A DNA stretch of 46,616 nucleotides, from NCBI RefSeq assembly GCF_008370685.1, contig NZ_VTZU01000056.1, positions 1 through 46,616 of the forward strand, read 5' to 3'. Below, in pieces: positions 26,172 through 34,197 of the stretch (positions within the stretch are counted from its first letter, which is position 1; every line of letters starts with the position of its first letter). The position numbers and the translations under genes are program-made. The notes under the pieces are model-generated. The model was not told the origin of the DNA. It saw only the letters and a list, made by a program, of their open reading frames with translations, and did not search any database. This DNA comes from Aquimarina sp. RZ0. GTDB taxonomy: Bacteria > Bacteroidota > Bacteroidia > Flavobacteriales > Flavobacteriaceae.

Positions 26172-27410
26172 ATGGCTCAAGATATAATGATACAAGAAAC
26201 TACAGTACTTTCTACGAAAAAAGAGGCTAGGGAACTAGCTCAAAAAATATTTTCGGAGCGAGTAAATGAAGTAGATAAAAAAGCAATTTTCCCAAGCGAA
26301 AATATTGAAGACTTAAAGAATCATGGATTTCTTAATCTCGGTTTACCGCAAAATCCTGCTGGGGTTAAAAGTATAGTAGAGGTTATTGAAGAAATATCCC
26401 AAGGATGCCCATCAACCGCAGTTATTTATTTAATGCATATAAGTTTATTACCTACATTGTATAAAATGTCCTCAGAAAATCAAAAACAAACGATACTCAA
26501 ATCTGTTTTTGAAGGAAAAATGCTAGGGAGTTATTCTCAAAGTGAAAAGTCCACGGGAGCAAGAGCATGGTACGTAGAATCATTTGCGAAAAAAGAAAAA
26601 GGACACTATCTTATTGACTGTTTTAAATCTTTTTCTACAGGTTCAGGATATTGTGACTTTTATAGTGTGATTACTAGAGATCATAAAGATGCATCTGATA
26701 GTGAGTTAGCAATTTTTTATGTGGATGCTGATGATCCAAATGTAAAGGTTATCGGAGAATGGGATGCTATGGGTTTAAAAGGTACGTCTAGTACACCAAT
26801 CTTTTTTGATAAAGTTAGAGCTCCGTACATTCATAAAATAGGAGAGGGTCAGGTAAAAGAAAATGTATTTTATATCCTTATGGCGTTTACACATCCAATA
26901 TATATGATAGGCTTATCTGCTATATTTTATGGGATTGCCAAAAGAGCATATGAAGAAGCTGTTAAATATGTAAACAATAGAACCTATAATGAAAATGGTA
27001 AAATAGTACATTTAAAGGAATTGGGGGTAATGCATAATTGTTTTGCAGAGATGAAAGTTCTATTGGATACTACCAAAAGATTTCTAGACTCCGCTAGTGA
27101 ATCAGCAGAAAAGAACACTTTACTTTTTGAACGACTATCCAAAGAAAATAAGTTACACGACGTGATTGATAAAGATCATGAGCAATTTTTTTCAGAACAG
27201 TCTCAGTTGAAAATCCTTTGTACCGAATCAGCTATAAAAGTAACAAATATGGCTATGGAGGTAATGGGAGGAAGTGGTTATAAAAGTGGCTCGATAATAG
27301 AAAGATGTTATCGGGATGTACGTGCGGGTTCATTGATGAATCCATCAAATAATACATTAAAAATGATTCTTGGTAGATTAGAATTGGGAATTGGCTTACC
27401 TTGGGAATAG
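26172..27410 (+). CDS. acyl-CoA-dehydrogenase-like flavoprotein, non-standard active site
   Basis: A 412-residue acyl-CoA dehydrogenase superfamily protein: N-terminal helical part (1-120), middle beta domain (YSQSEKSTGA near 118, WDAMGLKGTSSTPIFFDKV near 197), and C-terminal helical bundle with AMEVMGGSGYKSGSIIERCYRD at about 360-382. Aligned by eye with medium-chain acyl-CoA dehydrogenase, the catalytic Glu near the C-terminus (Glu376 there) falls on Asn390 here (RDVRAGSLMNPSNN). Such proteins in natural-product clusters may desaturate carrier-bound amino acids or, when they lack the Glu, act as flavin monooxygenases on C-H or amino groups. Some family members keep the base on another helix, so a dehydrogenase role is not ruled out. 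Located 3 bp after kamA, which suggests action on beta-lysine or a derivative. Confidence 0.82.
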   Translation: MAQDIMIQETTVLSTKKEARELAQKIFSERVNEVDKKAIFPSENIEDLKNHGFLNLGLPQNPAGVKSIVEVIEEISQGCPSTAVIYLMHISLLPTLYKMSSENQKQTILKSVFEGKMLGSYSQSEKSTGARAWYVESFAKKEKGHYLIDCFKSFSTGSGYCDFYSVITRDHKDASDSELAIFYVDADDPNVKVIGEWDAMGLKGTSSTPIFFDKVRAPYIHKIGEGQVKENVFYILMAFTHPIYMIGLSAIFYGIAKRAYEEAVKYVNNRTYNENGKIVHLKELGVMHNCFAEMKVLLDTTKRFLDSASESAEKNTLLFERLSKENKLHDVIDKDHEQFFSEQSQLKILCTESAIKVTNMAMEVMGGSGYKSGSIIERCYRDVRAGSLMNPSNNTLKMILGRLELGIGLPWE

Positions 27411-27439
27411 AACACATAATTAATCCAAATAATAAAAAA

Positions 27440-28177
27440 ATGAACGAAGAACAAGTAGAAATAAAATGGACAGATGATGAGTCCATTGATTTTATCAAAT
27501 ATGGTAACTTTTTTGTCCCATATAGAGAAGAACAAAATCAGATCATAGCTGATTTACTACCTGCTGAAAAAGCTCCTACCGTTGTAGAAATTTGCTGTGG
27601 CGAAGGAATTTTATCTAAACATATTTTAGAATCTATTCCAGGCGCTCAGATTATTGCAGCCGATGGATCTGATGAAATGCTTAAAAAAACAAAAGAAAAC
27701 TTAGCACCTTTTGAAGGTAACTATGAACTTGCTAAAATAGATTTGTTTTCTAGGAATTGGAGAGTATTTAATGAACCAATTCATGGTTTTGTTTCCTCTT
27801 TAGCTATTCATCATTTGGATGGGCCACAGAAGAAAGAATTATTTAGTGATTTGTATAGACAATTGGAAGATGGAGGAGCATTAATTATAGCTGATTTAAT
27901 CAAACACGAAAATGATCATGGAAAAAATGTGTCGGCAAAACTATGGGATAAAGCTGTTATGGAACGTTCCCTAAGGTACAGAGGATCATTAGAAGGATAT
28001 GAGGCTTTCGAAAGATTAAAATGGAATTGTTTTTCTGATCCTAACTTTATTAATGACCCGATTGATCGTCCATCTACATTAAGAGAACAATTAGGATGGT
28101 TAGAAGAAGCAGGTTTTAAAGAAGTTGATGTGTTCTGGATGAATGCCGGACATGTTATTTTTGGAGGGTATAAATAG
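27440..28177 (+). CDS. class I SAM-dependent methyltransferase
   Basis: A Rossmann-fold methyltransferase of about 245 residues. Motif I is VEICCGEG at about 49-56, the acidic end of strand 2 is ADGSDEM, and the post-motif region FVSSLAIHHLDG carries a His-rich strand often seen in O- and N-methyltransferases. Two starts are possible: ATG 27401, which overlaps the previous gene by 10 bp, and ATG 27440, which follows an A-rich run in the usual Bacteroidota manner and starts closer to the conserved part. I prefer 27440. The acceptor is unknown: the peptide, a hydrazine nitrogen or a hydroxyl are possible. It is the last gene before a 303-nt gap with strong hairpins. Confidence 0.85.
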   Translation: MNEEQVEIKWTDDESIDFIKYGNFFVPYREEQNQIIADLLPAEKAPTVVEICCGEGILSKHILESIPGAQIIAADGSDEMLKKTKENLAPFEGNYELAKIDLFSRNWRVFNEPIHGFVSSLAIHHLDGPQKKELFSDLYRQLEDGGALIIADLIKHENDHGKNVSAKLWDKAVMERSLRYRGSLEGYEAFERLKWNCFSDPNFINDPIDRPSTLREQLGWLEEAGFKEVDVFWMNAGHVIFGGYK

Positions 28178-28203
28178 AAATTATACATTTTCAAAAGCAA
28201 AGC

Positions 28204-28255
28204 TATACTATTTTCATATCTAAGTAATTACAATATTAGATATGAAAATAGTATA
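28204..28255. repeat. perfect 20-bp stem, 12-nt loop
   Basis: The arm 28204-28223 (TATACTATTTTCATATCTAA) is the exact reverse complement of 28236-28255. The 12-nt loop itself contains the palindrome GTAATTAC. A perfect 20-bp stem is rare by chance. No U-run follows on the plus strand (AAAGAAAAAC), so it is not a standard intrinsic terminator for the upstream gene. It could be an RNase III-type processing site, an attenuator target of the NusG paralog, or a miniature inverted-repeat element. Confidence 0.75.
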
Positions 28256-28304
28256 AAGAAAAACACCGTTCTTTTAATGCCATTTTTTAAAGTCAAGTAT
28301 AATA

Positions 28305-28340
28305 TGTCGAATGACTATGAGATAGTTATATAGTTCGACA
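28305..28340. repeat. compound inverted repeat
   Basis: Outer arms TGTCGAA (28305-28311) and TTCGACA (28334-28340) are exact complements. Inside them ACTAT-GAG-ATAGT (28314-28326) makes a second small stem, so the RNA would form a hairpin with an internal bulge. The arms are GC-richer than the surroundings. It could also be a protein-binding site for the promoter of the next gene. Confidence 0.45.
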
Positions 28341-28480
28341 ATACCTCTACCATATTCTTATAGAATTATCTAATAAGTGTAATTGTAAATAATTATATAT
28401 CAGATTTCTATTAAGTATTTGGTTGAGTTTTGTATACATGATTTTTACAGAATAGATATCACTTAAAATTTAAATATAGA

Positions 28481-29803
28481 ATGACTAAAAATTTAAAAAG
28501 AGATTTCCCAATATTGATATTTTCTAATATTGTGAATAATTTGATGATTGGAAAAGTCGATCAGAAATATGGAGAAAGCCTTAATATAGTAACACCTAGA
28601 GAAATATGGCTGGCACAAGAAGGAGATATTCTGGTTTCTTGTAATGCAATCAATGCCGAGTTTAAAACGTACGCATGTGACCTACTTGGAATTGAAGAAC
28701 AAAAAGTAAATACTCTTAGTTATGAAGGTAATGAAGAAGTAGTATTAGCAGACAGAATTATTAATGATAAAGAGGCTCTTGATCAATTAAAAACTACACT
28801 CAGTCAGTATCCTGATATAAAAATGCTAGCATTTGCTCATGATAATTCTACGCTAGCATTGGCTAAGGAATTGGGAATAGAATTAATGGATTATGATGAG
28901 TTTCCAAATGATGACTTGATAGAATCATTTTATTATATTAATACAAAAAATGGATTTAAAAATATTGCCGAGTCATTGGATATAAAAGTAGCACCGGGAA
29001 TCTATGCAGATTCGGTAGAACAACTTTTAGAACAAGCACCAGCCTTTTTAGAAGAGCATAAAAAAATTGTTTTCAAATTCAATAGAAGCTCTAATGGTTA
29101 TGGTATTTTAATATTGAATGAATCTGATTTTGAAGATGATAACTTTATTGAATTTCTAAAGTATCATATCAACAAATTTGATGATCAGCCCAAAGAATTT
29201 ATTTTAGAAAAATTTATTGAATTTAAGGACATTCCTAGTATTGAACTTATCGTAGATAACAAATCATCTAACCTACTCTATCTTTGCAATCAATTTTGTG
29301 TTAACTATTCGTGGTCAGGAATGATCACACCGCCTTTAGGATTAGAGAAGGAAGTTCATCAATCTTTAGATGAAATAGGAGAAAAATTTGGGAAATATAT
29401 TCACAAATTAGGATTTAGGGGTATTTGTGATGTGGATTGTGGTATAAGCGAATCTAATGAAATATACGCTACAGAAAGCAATTTTCGAAGAACAGGTGGA
29501 ACCTACACAGATTTATTAGTAAGACGATTATATGATGATAATTATTATGAAAATAATAGTTGTTACTGGATAGCTAATGTTAAAGAGGCAGAAGAGAATA
29601 GTTTTTCGACACTACCAGAAGCATTGACAGAGCTTAAAAATCTTGGTATATTATTTGACTCCGAAAATAATACTGGGGTGATACTTACATATTATACTTA
29701 TCCTAAAGACAAAAAATGGAGGTACCTAATTATAGAAAAAACTGTAGATGGAATAAAAAAAACAGAACATAGGTTACTTGAAGCACTAAAAATATTGAAC
29801 TAA
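28481..29803 (+). CDS. ATP-grasp ligase, peptide-ligase (PGM1-like) type
   Basis: A 440-residue protein with an N-terminal pre-ATP-grasp part (1-150) and an ATP-grasp core: IVFKFNRSSNGYGILIL near 198 (nucleotide-binding Lys and glycine-rich loop), FILEKFIEF near 245, and the metal-binding strand RGICDVDCG followed by ATESNFRRTGG near 335 (acid and Asn residues that bind Mg-ATP). The layout resembles the ATP-grasp peptide ligases of the pheganomycin (PGM1) group, which join an amino acid or peptide acyl phosphate to an amine. In this cluster it could attach beta-lysine or a hydrazine unit to the NRPS peptide. Starts at ATG 28481 after a 303-nt gap and is followed after 13 bp by the SET gene. 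The family is clear; the exact substrate is not. Confidence 0.8.
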   Translation: MTKNLKRDFPILIFSNIVNNLMIGKVDQKYGESLNIVTPREIWLAQEGDILVSCNAINAEFKTYACDLLGIEEQKVNTLSYEGNEEVVLADRIINDKEALDQLKTTLSQYPDIKMLAFAHDNSTLALAKELGIELMDYDEFPNDDLIESFYYINTKNGFKNIAESLDIKVAPGIYADSVEQLLEQAPAFLEEHKKIVFKFNRSSNGYGILILNESDFEDDNFIEFLKYHINKFDDQPKEFILEKFIEFKDIPSIELIVDNKSSNLLYLCNQFCVNYSWSGMITPPLGLEKEVHQSLDEIGEKFGKYIHKLGFRGICDVDCGISESNEIYATESNFRRTGGTYTDLLVRRLYDDNYYENNSCYWIANVKEAEENSFSTLPEALTELKNLGILFDSENNTGVILTYYTYPKDKKWRYLIIEKTVDGIKKTEHRLLEALKILN

Positions 29804-29816
29804 ATAGAAACCTGTT

Positions 29817-30473
29817 ATGCTTTTAAATTCAGTTTTAATTAAAAAAAGTTCTACGGCTCTTGGTTATGGAATTTATAGTAAACGACATATTCCTAAGGGT
29901 GCTGTAGTATGGTTTCCTTGTGAAGATTGTGAAATCTATACACCAGAAGATATGAAGAAAATCGGTGATCAAAATCTCACAGAACTAGATGAATATGGAT
30001 ATTATCTTAATGATGGAAATAATATATTACCATGTAATCAAGCCCATTTACTAAACCATTCTTGTACCCCAAATGTATTGGATTTTGGATTGGATTTTGG
30101 AATTGCCATTAAAGATATTCATCCCAATGAAGAAATAACGATTGACTATAGTACTTTTTATGCAGATGCAAAGTATAATGATTGGACGGTTTATTGTACC
30201 TGTAATAATGAACATTGCAGAAAAGAAATAGTACCTAAAGATTATAAAAATACCACAATTAGAGAGAATTGGATACAACAAATTTTGGACGCAATTCAAT
30301 GTATAAAAAAAGTAGATCAACCATTGCACGAAGTATTATATCATAATAGTGATAAGTATAAATGGCTTCTACAATCAGATTTAAATACCCTAAGTAAATC
30401 TGATTTAAATATTGATATCCGTAGTAAGAAAAAAACAACAGAACAAGATTTTATATATACAAATAAGCGATAG
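29817..30473 (+). CDS. SET-domain lysine methyltransferase-like protein
   Basis: A 218-residue protein in which residues 1-140 form a SET domain with its post-SET element: GYGIYSKRHIPKGAVVW at 16-32, NHSCTPN at 80-86 (SAM and pseudoknot site), EEITIDY at 105-111, and a zinc-type CTCNNEHC at 127-134. The last 80 residues are unlike the family and unrecognised. SET enzymes methylate lysine side chains of proteins; free amino acids or carrier-bound residues as substrates would be unusual. Situated 13 bp after the ATP-grasp gene, so probably translated with it. It may N-methylate a lysine-derived unit in this lysine-rich pathway, or modify a protein of the cluster. Start is ATG 29817. Confidence 0.85.
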   Translation: MLLNSVLIKKSSTALGYGIYSKRHIPKGAVVWFPCEDCEIYTPEDMKKIGDQNLTELDEYGYYLNDGNNILPCNQAHLLNHSCTPNVLDFGLDFGIAIKDIHPNEEITIDYSTFYADAKYNDWTVYCTCNNEHCRKEIVPKDYKNTTIRENWIQQILDAIQCIKKVDQPLHEVLYHNSDKYKWLLQSDLNTLSKSDLNIDIRSKKKTTEQDFIYTNKR

Positions 30474-30786
30474 GAATAATTTTATAAGTTATTATTGGAC
30501 CTGTAACTACATCAATTTTATCTGCGGGTTTTGATTTAATTCTTCAACCAGAATAAGTAATTTTTTTATGGCATGATGCAAATATTCTTTGTGATAGAAC
30601 TATAGATGTGACGTGTGATAAATAGTGTAAAACAAGAAATGTCTTTTTTGATTTTTAAAAAGAATCAAGTTGGTTTTTAATTACTGATTAAGGAAGGAAT
30701 ATAGTGTATTATAAAAATGTTCAACCCTATTCTTGAATAAACCATTATCGAAGTAATTATTGTTAATTTAATAAAATTTAAAAAAA
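30474..30786. other. 313-nt gap, no gene seen
   Basis: AT-rich sequence between the SET gene and the JmjC-like gene. No open frame with protein-like composition, no strong hairpin (only 5-6 bp stems) and no exact -7 box were found. It is long for an operon spacer, so a promoter or a decayed gene is possible. Confidence 0.4.
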
Positions 30787-31488
30787 ATGCAAGAAATGAA
30801 TTTAATACCGTTTCCTTTCTTATTGGATATTAAGAAGAATCAACATCTGATTTCTTTTTCACAAGATGAAATATGGGGAATAATTAATAAAGTAATTGAG
30901 AGTTTATATGAGGAATACCCTTTGTACGAAAACTTTGCTATGTCTATTAATAATGAACTAATAGATAACGCAAAAGATATTTTGAGACAAGGTGATCTTC
31001 GTTCTTTTAAGACATTTTTAGAATCTATAAACCAGATATGTGGAGATAATTTTGTGATTTACTTTTCTGGATGGAACAAAAAAGAGAAAAATGATGCGAT
31101 ACGTAGATTTGAAAATTTAATTAAGGAAAGGTATCAATTAGATCAAGATGTTTTGGAAAAAATTGACTTTGAATTATTTATGGGGAAATATGAAACTACT
31201 TATGGAGGAATTCATAGAGAATTTTGTTCTAATATTCAATATGTTTTTTATGGTAAAAAATCATTTTTGGTTTGGCCGCCAGAATATTTTGAAAATTATA
31301 AAATGAAAGAAAAAAATCAAAAAGATACTAACTATCAAAAAGAAGATTATCTATTAGAAAAAACCTCAGAAGAGGATATAACTAATGGAATAATTTTAAA
31401 TGGGTATCCTGATAATGCTTTTCAATGGTGGCATGTAGGGATTTCCCCTGATCTCAGTGCTTCTATGACCTTAGCGTTTTATGATTAA
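30787..31488 (+). CDS. JmjC/cupin-like protein, putative Fe(II)/2OG oxygenase
   Basis: A 233-residue protein. Its second half reads like the core of a JmjC or cupin-type hydroxylase: GGIHREFCSNIQYVFYGKK (residues 140-158, giving His143 and Glu145), LVWPPEYF after it, and WWHVGISPDLSASMTLAFYD at the very end (His216). His143-x-Glu145...His216 would form the metal-binding facial triad. The N-terminal 130 residues are helical and unrecognised. If active it would hydroxylate an amino-acid side chain such as Orn, Lys or Leu, giving for example a hydroxyl for the carbamoyltransferase. It ends right after the last core strand and is on the short side for the family, so C-terminal truncation is possible. 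It stands alone between gaps of 313 and 382 nt. Confidence 0.55.
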   Translation: MQEMNLIPFPFLLDIKKNQHLISFSQDEIWGIINKVIESLYEEYPLYENFAMSINNELIDNAKDILRQGDLRSFKTFLESINQICGDNFVIYFSGWNKKEKNDAIRRFENLIKERYQLDQDVLEKIDFELFMGKYETTYGGIHREFCSNIQYVFYGKKSFLVWPPEYFENYKMKEKNQKDTNYQKEDYLLEKTSEEDITNGIILNGYPDNAFQWWHVGISPDLSASMTLAFYD

Positions 31489-31870
31489 ACTTGGTTTATA
31501 ATATGAACCAACCCATTGCATAATGTGTGATATTGTTTCCCATATTGAATTATACAATTAAGCCCCCCTCTTTTTTTGTCTTGACTCTTTAAAATGAAAA
31601 GAAAACCTGATTAAAATTAAAAATCAGTACTAATTCTCGGTAGAACTAGGTATGAATTTCTATTTTCAGTCATAATAAAAATCTACCTTTCTTTCAAGAA
31701 TAATTTAGGAAAAAGACCATTATCAATATAATGAAGAACGCCATATTGTAAATATTCAATTGGTAGAAACTTAATATTCAAGAATGAAGTCCCTAACCCT
31801 GATATATAAGCTTATAAAAAGGGGGCAACAAAATTATACAAAAAAATAAGTTATATAACACCATTAAAAG
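31489..31870. other. 382-nt gap, no gene seen
   Basis: Largest gap inside the cluster. It contains the hairpin at 31491-31511 and, near 31563, a C-run followed by a T-run (CCCCCCTCTTTTTTT), but no coding frame and no exact TAnnTTTG box. It separates the tailoring genes from the hydrazine cassette, so it may carry the promoter of a second transcript. Confidence 0.45.
31491..31511 (+). terminator. hairpin 3 nt after stop codon, weak terminator candidate
   Basis: TTGGTTTAT, loop AAT, ATGAACCAA: a 9-bp stem with one T-G wobble, placed directly after the JmjC-like gene. No U-tract follows (CCCATTGC), so termination would be inefficient or need a factor. The position suggests a transcript end or processing point. 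Confidence 0.4.
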
Positions 31871-33130
31871 ATGATACAAGATTTAGTAGGTATAGGAATA
31901 GGGCCATCAAATTTGAGTTTAGCCTCATTGCTATATAAATTTGAAGATTACCAATACAAGTTTTTAGAAGCTAAGAAAGAGTTTCATTGGCATAAAGGTT
32001 TAATTTTTAAGGAATCGAACCTGAAAGTAACTGTTGTAAAAGATTTGGTGATGCTCGCTGATCCTACAAACAAATTTTCCTTTATATCTTTTTTGCATGA
32101 CACAGGTCGAATTTATAAATATTTGAATTCCAAATTCGACACAGCAAGACTGAAGGAATTTGAGCAATATCTTACCTGGGTAGCAAAGAACAATAAAAAT
32201 TGTATATATGGCGCAGGAGTTCATGAAGTAAAGTTCGAAGAAGGACATTTTTATACACGATATAATGATCAAAAACTAATTTCTAAAAATATAGTAGTTG
32301 GGATAGGTAATAAACCTAATATTCCATCTTTTTGTAGGTCATTAAAAGGGGATCAGATATTTCACTGTATCAATTTTTTACATAAGAAAACCAGTTTCAA
32401 GAATAAAAGGATAGCCATTATAGGAGGAGGACAATCCGGAGCCGAAATATTTAGTCATCTTATTCATGATAATGAATTACCCTCTGAAGTTCATTGGATA
32501 TCCAGAAGAGAAAACTTATTACCGATAGATGATTCTAGCTTTGCTAATGAATGGTTTATGCCCAGCTATGTAAAAACATTTTATGGTTTGGATTCAGATA
32601 CAAAATCTGACCTGCTTCAAAAACAGAAAATGTCTAGTGATGGAATTCATTTCGATCTATTGAAAAAGATTTACCAAAAAATGTACGAACTAGAATTTTT
32701 GGATGAAACTCGCCCATTCTGGAATCTATTGATGAGCCATGAGATGACAAACGTTATCAAAAATTCAGATAATAGCTATCAGATGCAAATCCGTAATAAT
32801 CTTACTAAAGAATTTAAAACTATTGATGTAGATTATATTGTGCTTTGTACAGGTTTTAGGAATCATGTACCTGATTTTTTCGAAAATATTATGGATCGCA
32901 TACAACTGTCAGATAATAAATTTATTGTTAATGAAGATTTTTCTATTCAATGGGAAGGAGAGGAAAATAGAAAAATTTATGTTCAGAATAATGCTTTAAG
33001 TTCTATGGGTATTTCAGATCCTAATCTAAGTTTAATGGCCTGGAGAAGTTCCATTATAGTCAATAGTTTGATGGATAAAGAAGTGTATAAAACTCAGTTT
33101 GATAAACCTCTAATTAATTGGAATGAATAA
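31871..33130 (+). CDS. lysine/ornithine N-hydroxylase (FAD, NADPH)
   Basis: A 419-residue flavin N-monooxygenase of the IucD/PvdA/SidA family, which hydroxylates the side-chain amine of lysine or ornithine. The FAD site is GIGIGPSNLSLASLL at residues 7-21; the NADPH site is IAIIGGGQSGAE at about 181-192; the substrate/ATG region is DYIVLCTGFRNH near 326; and the C-terminal SLMAWRS fits the family end. It overlaps the next gene by 8 bp and leads the three-gene cassette with the FAD oxidase and cupin-MetRS. In the s56-p1 pathway the equivalent enzyme makes N6-hydroxylysine for hydrazine synthesis. The neighbours make that role more likely than a siderophore. Lysine rather than ornithine is inferred from context only. 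Confidence 0.9.
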   Translation: MIQDLVGIGIGPSNLSLASLLYKFEDYQYKFLEAKKEFHWHKGLIFKESNLKVTVVKDLVMLADPTNKFSFISFLHDTGRIYKYLNSKFDTARLKEFEQYLTWVAKNNKNCIYGAGVHEVKFEEGHFYTRYNDQKLISKNIVVGIGNKPNIPSFCRSLKGDQIFHCINFLHKKTSFKNKRIAIIGGGQSGAEIFSHLIHDNELPSEVHWISRRENLLPIDDSSFANEWFMPSYVKTFYGLDSDTKSDLLQKQKMSSDGIHFDLLKKIYQKMYELEFLDETRPFWNLLMSHEMTNVIKNSDNSYQMQIRNNLTKEFKTIDVDYIVLCTGFRNHVPDFFENIMDRIQLSDNKFIVNEDFSIQWEGEENRKIYVQNNALSSMGISDPNLSLMAWRSSIIVNSLMDKEVYKTQFDKPLINWNE

Positions 33131-34184
33131 TACCATATTTGACATTACTATATTAGGGGCAGGAATTATTGGTGTCAATACCGCCTATTGGATAAATCGA
33201 AAATATCCTGATAAAAAAGTATTGCTTTTGGATCAACAAATATCAGGGACAGGAGCTACTTTCTATTCTATTGGATTAGATTTTCCTTTTGGTCAAACAG
33301 AAGAAAAGAAGCAACTTTCCCAAAAAAGTAGAGAATTATATAAAAATTTGAGACAAAATATACCAGACCTATCGATATATCCTATTCCTTTTTTTGGGAT
33401 ATGTAAAAAACAACACTTAAATCAGTTTCTTTCCATCTCATTCGAAGAGCTAAAAATTGCTACAGCCGAAAAAATGAGTGTTCTATATAAAGCATATCCT
33501 GGATTAAAGATTGGAAATGATGAGGTAGTACTTACAGGATGTCAAGTCACCTATGCCAAAACTTTTGATGTAACCAACCAATTATTGAATCGATATTGCG
33601 AAAACTGGAACACGAATATTTATGAAACTATAAAGGTAGAAGATATAGAGGTCATAGAAGAAGGGGTTATTTTAAAAACAAATTTTGGAACAATACAAAC
33701 CAATCATTTAGTTAATACAAGTGGTCCTTGGACAGTAACTTCTAAAATGTTTCAGAAAGATCAAGAAGAATTTAGAGTTAAAAAGATTGCTTGTTTTAAT
33801 ATCGAAAACCTTAATAATATATCATCTAATGCAGTTGTTTATTTTTTCGAAAAAGATGCTTTCATTCTTCCTGATAGTCAGAGAAAACGCCATATTATAA
33901 GTATCACTTCCAAAGATTGGGATGTATATCCCAATCCCAGTAAAATGACTTTTACTAATGATGATCTTGAGATTGCAGATTCTCTAATGAAGGAATATTT
34001 CGAAAATACAGATTATCAGGTTATAGGGGGCAGAATTTTTTGTGATACCTATACAAAAGATTTCACACCCCGAATATACAGGGATAAAAATAATAAAAAA
34101 ATCATCCATGCTAATGGAGGTAGTGGCTCTGGATTTAGATTAGCACCTGCTATTGCAGATCGTGTAATATCATTTATTAACTAA
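33123..34184 (+). CDS. FAD-dependent amine/glycine-oxidase-like enzyme of hydrazine cassette
   Basis: A 353-residue DAO-family flavoprotein: the dinucleotide motif ILGAGIIGVNTAYWI is at residues 10-24 and the C-terminal FAD contact is NGGSGSGFRLAPAIADRVI at about 331-349. The start ATG 33123 lies inside the previous gene (8-bp overlap), a sign of translational coupling. In known hydrazine pathways the matching oxidase (Spb39 in s56-p1) oxidises the N-N-linked lysine-glycine adduct and frees hydrazinoacetate, leaving the lysine carbon chain as an aldehyde. I infer the same step here. A generic amino-acid oxidase is the alternative. Confidence 0.85.
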   Translation: MNNTIFDITILGAGIIGVNTAYWINRKYPDKKVLLLDQQISGTGATFYSIGLDFPFGQTEEKKQLSQKSRELYKNLRQNIPDLSIYPIPFFGICKKQHLNQFLSISFEELKIATAEKMSVLYKAYPGLKIGNDEVVLTGCQVTYAKTFDVTNQLLNRYCENWNTNIYETIKVEDIEVIEEGVILKTNFGTIQTNHLVNTSGPWTVTSKMFQKDQEEFRVKKIACFNIENLNNISSNAVVYFFEKDAFILPDSQRKRHIISITSKDWDVYPNPSKMTFTNDDLEIADSLMKEYFENTDYQVIGGRIFCDTYTKDFTPRIYRDKNNKKIIHANGGSGSGFRLAPAIADRVISFIN

Positions 34185-34197
34185 AGTAACAATAAAC

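Larger units (their letters stand above)
28178..28480. other. 303-nt gap with two structured elements
   Basis: No coding frame was found between the methyltransferase and the ATP-grasp gene. The gap holds a perfect 20-bp inverted repeat (28204-28255) and a compound hairpin (28305-28340). No exact TAnnTTTG box was found, so a promoter for the next gene is not proven. It probably marks a transcript boundary or an attenuation/processing site within the cluster. Confidence 0.5.

Noticed and set aside
27401..27439. Earlier methyltransferase start at 27401
   Set aside because: It adds 13 residues of low complexity and overlaps the previous gene; ATG 27440 after an A-run is the better start, though not proven.
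30474..30786. tRNA or small RNA gene in the 313-nt gap
   Set aside because: No cloverleaf or strong stem was found.
31871..33130. N-hydroxylase as a sign of a hydroxamate siderophore
   Set aside because: No acyl/formyl transferase for hydroxamate formation is present and the A2 code is plain Orn, not hydroxy-ornithine; the cassette context favours N-N bond formation.
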